NCBI GenBank assembly: GCA_029859145.1
Contig: JAOUDT010000005.1
Span: forward strand, 1-16,110
DNA: 16,110 nucleotides
Source: Dehalococcoidia bacterium
GTDB lineage: Bacteria > Chloroflexota > Dehalococcoidia > GIF9 > AB-539-J10
Direction: 5' to 3'
The position numbers were made by a program, and so were the translations under genes. The notes below the pieces were generated by a model. The model was not told the DNA's origin. It saw only the letters and a list, made by a program, of their open reading frames with translations, and ran no database searches. This document shows, one piece after another, positions 7,051 to 12,785 of the stretch; the first letter of the stretch is position 1, and each line of letters starts with the position of its first letter.

Positions 7051-7287
7051 CTAGAGTCCTAATTTCTTTCTGAGTTCTGCCTCATTGAACCCGACCAGCA
7101 CTTCATTATCGAAACAGATTGTAGGAACTGCCAGTGAATTGCATTTATTCTTCATTTCCTCTCGGGCCGCTTTATCTTCAACTATATTGAATTCTTGATA
7201 CTTGATGCCATTATCGTCCAGAAACTTCTTGGCGATCTTGCAGTAAGGACAAGTAGGTGTGGTGTAGATTTTTACTTCGCGCGCCAT
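7051..7287 (-). CDS. Glutaredoxin-like CPYC thiol-disulfide carrier
   Basis: A 78-residue thioredoxin-fold protein with the active site Cys13-Pro-Tyr-Cys16 and the cis-proline segment AVPT (54-57), then VGFNEAELRKKL as the last helix. The size and layout match NrdH-redoxin and small glutaredoxins. The CPYC site is typical of glutaredoxins, but an anaerobe of this kind is unlikely to make glutathione. Reduction by the thioredoxin reductase-like enzyme encoded 16 bases downstream is therefore the natural reading. A strong GGGAGGT lies about four bases before the ATG. It is the first gene of the redox operon that runs towards lower positions, with a candidate promoter at 7332-7360. Confidence 0.93.
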   Translation of the reverse strand: MAREVKIYTTPTCPYCKIAKKFLDDNGIKYQEFNIVEDKAAREEMKNKCNSLAVPTICFDNEVLVGFNEAELRKKLGL

Positions 7288-7331
7288 TTTACCTCCCTAG
7301 CTTTTATCTTAAGCAGTGTGCCTGCTCCGCC

Positions 7332-7360
7332 AAAATAAATATGAAAAGCTGCCAAGACAA
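7332..7360 (-). promoter_or_regulatory. Candidate promoter of the redox operon
   Basis: TTGTCT (7355-7360) and TATTTT (7332-7337) are 17 bases apart on the minus strand, each matching consensus at four of six positions. Transcription would start about 37 bases before the glutaredoxin ATG. It is the best-spaced candidate in the gap, but neither box is strong. Confidence 0.35.
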
Positions 7361-7410
7361 TGCCTAGCAGCCATACTAAATCCCTACGTGAGGACTAGCC
7401 TTGATTGTAC

Positions 7411-7514
7411 TTTGTATACCATCAGCCCAACCCACATATACTTCCGCTGTAAGGCGAGGTAAATAGAGTAGTAAAGTCACCTAATAATACAGGAGAAGCC
7501 AGTTATTCGTCAAG
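7411..7514. repeat. 104-bp dispersed repeat, copy A
   Basis: Gapless match of 84 of 104 bases (81%) to copy B at 9892-9995, in the same orientation, 2.48 kb away. The last 24 bases (from agaagccagtta to caag) are nearly identical. Weak similarity continues to about 7394 on the left; nothing matches on the right. The mismatches show no three-base rhythm and both copies contain stops, so a coding origin is not supported. It lies between the antiporter stop and the glutaredoxin-like gene. The function is unknown: a non-autonomous mobile repeat or a conserved structural element are both possible. Confidence 0.75.
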
Positions 7515-7555
7515 CAATAGTAAGGCGAACGGGGTGGAGTAGCGCCTAGCGCCAG

Positions 7556-8794
7556 CTAGGACGAATCCGATATCCCGCTCCTTTCCCCTATTTCTCTATT
7601 TTCCCGCGGCGCTTTTCTAGCAAATATGGGAATACCCACAGCCGAGATTATCACAGTAGTTGCGATTACAAGTATCACTATCTCGGGATAAAGCCGGGCA
7701 TGGGAAATGTCCGAGGAAGCAGCTATTTCAGCTACCACGGCGGCGGACAAACCTCGAGGCAGCATAGTAGCTAGTATGCCAGTGTGGGCAAGCAAGTTCC
7801 GCTTACCTATGGAAACAGCAGGGACCACTATGAATCTTGCTGCCAATAATGCCAGAGACAGGATGATGCTCGGTACAATTATCCTGGGTTCATCGAAGGT
7901 TACCATTAGTCCTAAGTAAGCAAAGAAAAGTGTCTTCACTATGAAAGATATTTGAGAGTGGAACTTCATCATGGTATTGTGGATCTCAATAGTCCTCCTA
8001 GTGCGAATGAATCTGGCAAAATCCATGCCATTTCCCAGTATTAGGCCAAATACGAGGGCAAAAATAGCTCCGCTGCCTCCCAAACTCTCTACGGCGAGAC
8101 AAAGCAAAAAAAGAACAGCTAAAGTCAAGATATCATCGTATAGCTCGCCTTCTATAAAGGTCAGCACCCAGAGCCAGGCGAACCCAGCAACGGCGCCGAC
8201 TCCTACTCCTAGAAGAAAGCGCATGCCAATAGCTTTGGCAATCGCAGAAGCTACGTTCTCGGTTGCCCCAACAGTCATGACTTCCAGGATAACCAGGGCA
8301 ATCACGATCACTAGGGCACCATTTATAGCGGATTCTATATGCAATAGGGATGAAATCTGAGCCGGGACCTTGGCCCGTCCGATAAGTGGCATTACAATAG
8401 CGGGACTGGTGCCACCTACGATGGCTCCAAGCAACAAGCTATTCATCAATTCCCAATCTAGAACATAGTAGACAAAGGCCGTCGCGGAGGCCATGCTGGC
8501 AGCGATGCCCACCAAAGCGAGTGCTATTGCCCTGGGCGCTTGGGCTTGAGCTTGGGAAAACTCCAGGCCCAAACCACCGTTAAACATAATGATGACCAGA
8601 GATAGATTGGCTATTATTGGCGAGGCTGGCGCTACCCAGGCCGGGTCTACAATATGTAGGACATTCCCTGCCACGTAGCCCAAAGCTAGTAGCGCTAATA
8701 TGTCGGGAAAATGCATCTTCTTGAAGAGGTAATCCCCTATGAATCCAATAATGAGCAGGATTCCCAGAAACCCCAATATCTGTATAGCTGTCAT
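7556..8794 (-). CDS. Na+/H+ antiporter-family membrane protein
   Basis: A 412-residue integral membrane protein of the monovalent cation:proton antiporter (CPA) superfamily, with about 12 hydrophobic segments from residue 4 to 392 and a charged C-terminal tail of about 20 residues. Family motifs are GAIVGGTSPA (123-132), HIESAING (152-159), the conserved acidic-serine pair Glu154-Ser155, and PRGLSAA (346-352). In CPA1 exchangers the motif normally reads ESxxND; here the ion-binding Asp is replaced by Gly159. The translated DNA at 8311-8350 is unambiguous. This may change ion specificity or coupling, or mark a subfamily with another ligand. The ATG at 8794 lies 12 bases after a possible 56-codon small gene, and its ribosome site (AAGG, AGG) is weak. 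It would exchange cytoplasmic Na+ or K+ for H+; the true substrate is not visible. Confidence 0.9.
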   Translation of the reverse strand: MTAIQILGFLGILLIIGFIGDYLFKKMHFPDILALLALGYVAGNVLHIVDPAWVAPASPIIANLSLVIIMFNGGLGLEFSQAQAQAPRAIALALVGIAASMASATAFVYYVLDWELMNSLLLGAIVGGTSPAIVMPLIGRAKVPAQISSLLHIESAINGALVIVIALVILEVMTVGATENVASAIAKAIGMRFLLGVGVGAVAGFAWLWVLTFIEGELYDDILTLAVLFLLCLAVESLGGSGAIFALVFGLILGNGMDFARFIRTRRTIEIHNTMMKFHSQISFIVKTLFFAYLGLMVTFDEPRIIVPSIILSLALLAARFIVVPAVSIGKRNLLAHTGILATMLPRGLSAAVVAEIAASSDISHARLYPEIVILVIATTVIISAVGIPIFARKAPRENREIGERSGISDSS

Positions 8795-8806
8795 CCTTTG
8801 CCTGCC

Positions 8807-8977
8807 TTAGCTGCCAAGATCAAACCGCATAGTACTCAGCTCTGTCCGTGGACGTCGGAACTCACAGTTTACTATATCTTCAGACAACTGCTCTAGGCAA
8901 TAGCACAATTCCGCCTGCGAATCTACGTAATCCTGTCCTTCTCTGACGAGGATGGAGATACCCCCTGTCTGTCGCAA
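8807..8977 (-). CDS. Possible small protein upstream of the antiporter (56 aa)
   Basis: An open frame of 56 codons from a TTG at 8977 to TAA at 8807-8809, ending 12 bases before the antiporter ATG. The predicted product is balanced and acidic, with the central stretch GQDYVDSQAELCYCLEQLSE and then an FRRPR segment. I do not recognise it. Support is its protein-like composition and operon-like position. Against it stand a rare TTG start without a visible ribosome site, its short length, and a frame that stays open further up into the argS remnant. It may be a small cytoplasmic accessory protein or the tail of a lost gene. Confidence 0.35.
   Translation of the reverse strand: MRQTGGISILVREGQDYVDSQAELCYCLEQLSEDIVNCEFRRPRTELSTMRFDLGS
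8871..8900 (-). promoter_or_regulatory. Candidate promoter upstream of the antiporter
   Basis: TTGCCT (8895-8900) and TATAGT (8871-8876) are separated by 18 bases. Transcription would start near 8864, about 70 bases before the antiporter ATG. It overlaps the possible small gene at 8807-8977, so at most one of the two readings may be meaningful. Confidence 0.35.
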
Positions 8978-8994
8978 GCTCTGAGAGGGGTGAA

Positions 8995-9240
8995 TTACAT
9001 CTTTTCCGGAGCGGACATGCCCATGAGGCGAAGGACTTTGGCTAGTACTAGCTGACTTGCCTTGACTAGCTTGAGGCGGGCTCTAGTTAGCGCTTCGTCC
9101 TCCGAGACGACCCGGCATTGCTTATAGAAGCTGTGAAACACAGCGGCTAGGTCCCGGGCATAGTAAGGGAGGTGGTGGGGCTCAAGCGAAACTGCCACCC
9201 GTTCCACTACGTCAGGTAGGAGTATTAGGCGGCGAATTAA
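8995..9240 (-). pseudogene. argS 3'-end fragment (truncated duplicate)
   Basis: Encodes the last 81 residues of an arginyl-tRNA synthetase C-terminal DALR anticodon-binding domain, matching residues 472-552 of the intact ArgRS at 10083-11741 with five amino-acid differences. It lacks the HIGH and KMSKS motifs and any catalytic domain, so it cannot charge tRNA. Over 8996-9240 it matches 10084-10328 without gaps. Bases 8996-9138 are identical, and 14 of the remaining 102 bases differ. Similarity stops at the stop codon on one side (TAA here, TAG in the intact gene) and at 9240/9241 on the other, where the orphan gene begins. An internal ATG at 9207 could start a 70-residue peptide, but nothing suggests it is used. 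Probably left by insertion at the 3' end of argS. Confidence 0.92.
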
Positions 9241-9800
9241 GATGAGCTCTCTGATAATGTCAGGGAATAGCCTTCGCCAGTGATAATGTTTTCACAATAC
9301 CAATGGTCATAGTTTTCATTTCCCTTGCCGCCCATACTTTCGAACCGGTGTGCCAAGTTGTCTTCGCTGTTAAAGAAGAAAAGGCAAATTACAGTGTCAA
9401 AGTATGGATACCCATCCGAGTCATAGCTCTCGCGGTTAAGATCGTAAATTTCAGAGGTAATGTCAAGACGATCCAGGTATTTTTCTTTAAATAATGTTAA
9501 TGTTTCAGGGTCTGTAATCGCGCGGGCACAGTCCAAAAATATGTCTCTTTCCGTACCGATAGAAAGCATATCCCGGAAATATAAGCTCATAACGATTGCT
9601 CCGTAACGGTAATATTTAACAGTTACCGACTTTATATCATAATCCAGCTTAATGGATTTAACCGATTCGGTTAACTTGCCTATCTTAATATCACGAGGGG
9701 AAATGGTCCTTGTATAATCTACATATAAGACTAAGAAGAACACAATAACTACCAATAATAAGGCTGCTATCGTGATTATTACCATTCGCTTAGTGGTCAT
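9237..9800 (-). CDS. Orphan membrane-anchored hypothetical protein, probably acquired
   Basis: A 187-residue protein I do not recognise. Residues 7-28 form one strongly hydrophobic segment after a short basic N-terminus, fitting a type II membrane anchor with residues 30-187 outside the membrane. The outer part is rich in acidic and aromatic residues and has only two cysteines (Cys91, and Cys168 in HWYCENI), with no catalytic motif seen. Base content differs from its neighbours: 9601-9660 has 19 G+C of 60 and 9721-9780 has 18 of 60, against 34 of 60 at 10501-10560 in argS. The ATG at 9800 has GGAG ten bases upstream. Its TAA (9237-9239) lies inside the duplicated argS sequence, so the present C-terminus was set by the rearrangement and may be shortened. 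Acquisition from an AT-rich donor is likely; function is unknown. Confidence 0.7.
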   Translation of the reverse strand: MTTKRMVIITIAALLLVVIVFFLVLYVDYTRTISPRDIKIGKLTESVKSIKLDYDIKSVTVKYYRYGAIVMSLYFRDMLSIGTERDIFLDCARAITDPETLTLFKEKYLDRLDITSEIYDLNRESYDSDGYPYFDTVICLFFFNSEDNLAHRFESMGGKGNENYDHWYCENIITGEGYSLTLSESSS

Positions 9801-9891
9801 GAGAATGTTGCTCCATGATAATGTCGATCGGAAACCGGTTCCATAAGACCCTTATACCGGCGCAGAACCATCGGGCCAGCTTTGTCTTTAT

Positions 9892-9995
9892 TTTGTATGC
9901 CATCGGCCCCACCCACATAACCTTCCCCTATAAGGCGAGCCAGATAGAGTGGTAAGCTTACTTAGTTATATGGCAGAAGCCAGTTATTCGTCAAG
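9892..9995. repeat. 104-bp dispersed repeat, copy B
   Basis: Partner of copy A (7411-7514), same orientation, 84 of 104 bases identical with no gaps. It begins 11 bases before an inverted-repeat element (10007-10072) and lies between the argS stop and the orphan gene. Together the two copies frame the block containing the orphan gene, the argS remnant and the antiporter. Confidence 0.75.
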
Positions 9996-10006
9996 TCGGA
10001 AAATCA

Positions 10007-10072
10007 GGTCAACTCTGTTTTTCTCCTGCTTCCCTGCGCGCCCTGTGACCCCGAAGGAAAATAGAGTTGACC
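10007..10072. repeat. Small inverted-repeat element after argS
   Basis: GGTCAACTCTGTTTTTCTCC (10007-10026) and the arm at 10056-10072, whose reverse complement is GGTCAACTCTATTTTCC, form imperfect terminal inverted repeats sharing an unbroken GGTCAACTCT. The centre (10027-10055) is GC-rich. The layout suggests a miniature inverted-repeat or REP-type element. The hairpin could also end argS transcription, since it starts 11 bases after the TAG. No transposase is present in the window. Confidence 0.6.
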
Positions 10073-10082
10073 CCTCTATGCT

Positions 10083-11741
10083 CTACATCTTTTCCGGAGC
10101 GGACATGCCCATGAGGCGAAGGACTTTGGCTAGTACTAGCTGACTTGCCTTGACTAGCTTGAGGCGGGCTCTAGTTAGCGCTTCGTCCTCCGAGACGACC
10201 CGGCATTGCTTATAGAAGCTGTGAAATACGGTGGCTAGGTCTTGGGCATAGTAAGGCAGGTGGTGAGGCTCAAGCGAAAATGCCACCCGTTCCACTATTT
10301 CGGGGAGAAGTATTAAGCGGCGAATTAAGGTTGACTCCGGTTCACTGGTAAGTAGAGAAACATCGCCCTGACTGTAGTCTATTTCACGTTGCTTGGCGAG
10401 ACGCAAAATGCTGGCAATCCGAGCGTGAGCATATTGAACATAATACACGGGATTGTCTGCTGATTGCTTCTTAGCCAGTTCCATATCGAAATCCATCTGG
10501 CTATCGGCAGAGCGAGATAGGAATATGAAGCGGCAGGGATCTGGGCCGACCTCTTCAATCACCTCCTGTAGAGTAATGATATCGCCACTACGCTTGGATA
10601 CCTTGACTATTTCTTCCCCACGCCGCAGGGTTACTAGCTGGCAAATTATCACCTTGAGTTGCTCAGGGTCACATTGCAAGGCTTTGAGCACCGCTTTCAT
10701 GCGAGGAACATGTCCCTGATGGTCAGCCCCCCAGATGTCAATCACCTCGTCAAATTTGCGCTCGAGAAACTTGTTGTAATGATAGGCAATGTCCGAGGCA
10801 AAATAAGTGGGAGAACCGTCGCCGCGTACCAGGACATTGTCCTTATCCTCACCCAAGGAGCTCGATTCAAACCAGGTAGCATTTGCTTTCTGGACGACAT
10901 AGCCCGCGCTCTGGAGTAGTTCCATAGCCCGGTCATATTGCCCGCCCCGGTAAAGACTTCTTTCCGAGAACCAGACGTCGAAAACAACGTCTAATAGCTT
11001 GAGGTCGTGCTTAATTGTCTGCAGCATCTTGGCGACCCCTACCTCTGCCAGCTGCGAAACTGCCTCGCCGTTGGGCAACGACAGAAACCTATCACCCTGC
11101 TCCTGAATTATTTCATTGGCCAGGTCGATAATGTAATTGCCGTGGTAGCCGTCTGGAGGCACAGCCGCTTCCTTGCTCAGGCATTGTTGGTAACGAGCAT
11201 AGAGGGAACGCGCGAAGTTGGTTATCTGCGTGCCCATGTCATTTATGTAATATTCCTTTTCCACAGCATAGCCTGAGGCAGTAAGAACGTTAGCCAAAGT
11301 ACTGCCTAAAACAGCGCCACGGCCATGACCTACGTGAAGAGGTCCAGTAGGGTTGACACTAACGAATTCCAGCTGGACACGCTTACTTTTGCCGAGGTCA
11401 ATGTTCCCATATGCTTCACCGGCGGCCAGGATTGATTCCACCTCCGTACTCAACCAGTCCTCCCGCAATGTGAAGTTGATGAAGCCTGGCGGAGCAACCC
11501 AGACCTTGTCAACTTGGGGCGGCAACACTATATGTTGAGAGACCTTTTCGGCGATAGCCAAAGGGGACATCCTCATAGCCCGCGCCATTCTCAAGGGGAA
11601 GCCTGAGGCAAAATCCCCGTGTTCGGGATTTTGAGGATGTTCTATGAGCACCTCGGGCAGGGCGGCCGCAGCCAGAGCACCTTCCTGCTGTGCCTTCAAT
11701 ACGGCCTGCTGCAAGCATCTAGCCAGTTCTTGTCTAAGCAT
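10083..11741 (-). CDS. argS: Arginyl-tRNA synthetase
   Basis: A 552-residue class I synthetase that attaches arginine to tRNA-Arg. The N-terminal additional domain spans about 1-105. The catalytic domain holds the HIGH-type motif HVGH at 136-139 within VNPTGPLHVGHGRG, WGADHQGH at 337-344, and the KMSKS-type loop KVSKR at 380-384. The C-terminal DALR anticodon-binding domain begins near 430 (PVYYVQYAHAR) and ends SAPEKM. Length and motif order are normal, so the gene looks intact despite a duplicated copy of its last 245 bases at 8996-9240. The ATG at 11741 has no Shine-Dalgarno site. The promoter at 11765-11793 would give a leader of only about 16-20 bases, so near-leaderless initiation is likely. 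Its 3' end may be a recombinant sequence. Confidence 0.97.
   Translation of the reverse strand: MLRQELARCLQQAVLKAQQEGALAAAALPEVLIEHPQNPEHGDFASGFPLRMARAMRMSPLAIAEKVSQHIVLPPQVDKVWVAPPGFINFTLREDWLSTEVESILAAGEAYGNIDLGKSKRVQLEFVSVNPTGPLHVGHGRGAVLGSTLANVLTASGYAVEKEYYINDMGTQITNFARSLYARYQQCLSKEAAVPPDGYHGNYIIDLANEIIQEQGDRFLSLPNGEAVSQLAEVGVAKMLQTIKHDLKLLDVVFDVWFSERSLYRGGQYDRAMELLQSAGYVVQKANATWFESSSLGEDKDNVLVRGDGSPTYFASDIAYHYNKFLERKFDEVIDIWGADHQGHVPRMKAVLKALQCDPEQLKVIICQLVTLRRGEEIVKVSKRSGDIITLQEVIEEVGPDPCRFIFLSRSADSQMDFDMELAKKQSADNPVYYVQYAHARIASILRLAKQREIDYSQGDVSLLTSEPESTLIRRLILLPEIVERVAFSLEPHHLPYYAQDLATVFHSFYKQCRVVSEDEALTRARLKLVKASQLVLAKVLRLMGMSAPEKM
10084..10328. repeat. Duplicated argS 3' end, copy within the intact gene
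   Basis: This 245-bp stretch recurs at 8996-9240, offset by exactly 1088 bases. The stop-proximal 143 bases (10084-10226) are identical; 14 of the other 102 (10227-10328) differ. The sharp boundary between identical and diverged parts implies recombination or gene conversion rather than simple ageing of a duplicate. Confidence 0.95.
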
Positions 11742-11764
11742 GTCAAAACAATAAATTCAAAATC

Positions 11765-11793
11765 ACGATATCAAATATTTTTTGTCTTCTCAA
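11765..11793 (-). promoter_or_regulatory. Promoter of argS
   Basis: TTGAGA (11788-11793) and TATCGT (11765-11770) with a 17-base AT-rich spacer on the minus strand. Transcription should begin near 11758, leaving a very short leader before the ATG at 11741 and no room for a usual ribosome site. Confidence 0.5.
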
Positions 11794-11835
11794 GTATGGC
11801 ACCAAAGATTTTCATAAGTCCATTGGCTTCCCGAA

Positions 11836-12606
11836 TTAAGTCAGAGAAATTCCACCGGCTACAACGATACATTCTCCTGTCACGAAGCTGGAGGCATCGG
11901 ATGCCAGATAAATCATTGCCCCCACCATATCGTCAGGGTCGGCTATGCGTCCCAGTGGCGTCCTTTTTATCATCTCCCCCTCGTATTCAGGCATAGCCAG
12001 GAAACGGGAGTCGCCGAGACGAGTGTGCACATTTCCGGGAGCTAACGCATTTACACGGATATTATACTGAGCCAATTCCAGGGCCATGACCTTGGTTACC
12101 ATTATGACCCCAGCCTTGCTGATTGCATACGTGCCAATATTTGCCTCTGGTCTAAATCCATCCATTGAGGCGACATTGATAATTTTGCCTCCGCCATGTT
12201 CCTTCATCACTTTAGCTGCAGCCTGGCTGAGGAAGAATAATCCCTTCAGATTAAGATTCAATATGCTATCCCATAGACGTTCATCAACTTCTAATGAAGA
12301 GGCCAACGCCGGGCTGGTGCCGGCATTGTTCACCAGGATATCAATTTTCCCATATTCAGCGGTGACTTTGGCGACCAGGTTGTTTATATCTTCCATCCGA
12401 CCCACATGAGCCGCTACCGGTAAGGCTTTCCTGCCTGAGTTCTTTATTTCTGCAGCTACATTCTCCAGGTCAGGAAGTTTCCTGCTGGCTATTGCAACGT
12501 CTGCTCCGGCTTCGGCAAAGCCCATTGCCGTGGCTCGACCGATGCCTCTAGAGCCACCGGTGATTAAAGCTACTTTCCCATCCAGGCGATATTTATCAAT
12601 GTACAT
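11836..12606 (-). CDS. Short-chain dehydrogenase/reductase (FabG-like)
   Basis: A 256-residue classical SDR oxidoreductase using NAD(P)H. The cofactor motif TGGSRGIG is at 16-23, NNAG at 93-96, catalytic Ser147 lies in NVASMDG, and Tyr160 with Lys164 form YAISK. Asn118 in NLNLKG completes the usual tetrad. Ser41-Arg42 after the second strand favours NADPH. The C-terminal segment DASSFVTGECIVVAGG (237-252) matches 3-oxoacyl-ACP reductase and glucose-1-dehydrogenase type enzymes, but the true substrate cannot be told. The ATG at 12606 has AAGGAG seven bases upstream. It lies between recG and argS with its own promoter, and no pathway partner is nearby, so the FabG-like name reflects family and not proven function. 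Confidence 0.93.
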   Translation of the reverse strand: MYIDKYRLDGKVALITGGSRGIGRATAMGFAEAGADVAIASRKLPDLENVAAEIKNSGRKALPVAAHVGRMEDINNLVAKVTAEYGKIDILVNNAGTSPALASSLEVDERLWDSILNLNLKGLFFLSQAAAKVMKEHGGGKIINVASMDGFRPEANIGTYAISKAGVIMVTKVMALELAQYNIRVNALAPGNVHTRLGDSRFLAMPEYEGEMIKRTPLGRIADPDDMVGAMIYLASDASSFVTGECIVVAGGISLT

Positions 12607-12652
12607 AATAAATCTCCTTGGGCACCTCCTGGTGCGGTTTTATTTTCCCCAC

Positions 12653-12682
12653 ATTGTAGCTAAATTGGAAAGTTCTTGCTAA
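12653..12682 (-). promoter_or_regulatory. Promoter of the SDR gene
   Basis: TACAAT (12653-12658) preceded after 18 bases by TTAGCA (12677-12682) on the minus strand. Transcription would start about 40 bases before the ATG at 12606. The -10 box is strong, the -35 box moderate. Confidence 0.45.
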
Positions 12683-12745
12683 GCCCTATCACTTTCTGGG
12701 CCAATCTCAGACTGCGCCCTTCCCGATTGCGCCTTATTTGGATTT

Positions 12746-12777
12746 GTTTAGTATTTCGGATTTAGAGTTTAGTATTT
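12746..12777. repeat. Short tandem direct repeat after recG
   Basis: GTTTAGTATTT occurs at 12746-12756 and again at 12767-12777, a period of 21 bases, in an AT-rich patch just beyond the recG stop. No partner copies were seen elsewhere in the window. Confidence 0.6.
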
Positions 12778-12785
12778 AACGAAGA

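Noticed and set aside
7411..7514. Reading the 104-bp repeat as a coding fragment
   Set aside because: A shared frame can be drawn on the minus strand, but both copies lack a start, have nearby stops, and their differences are not concentrated at third codon positions.
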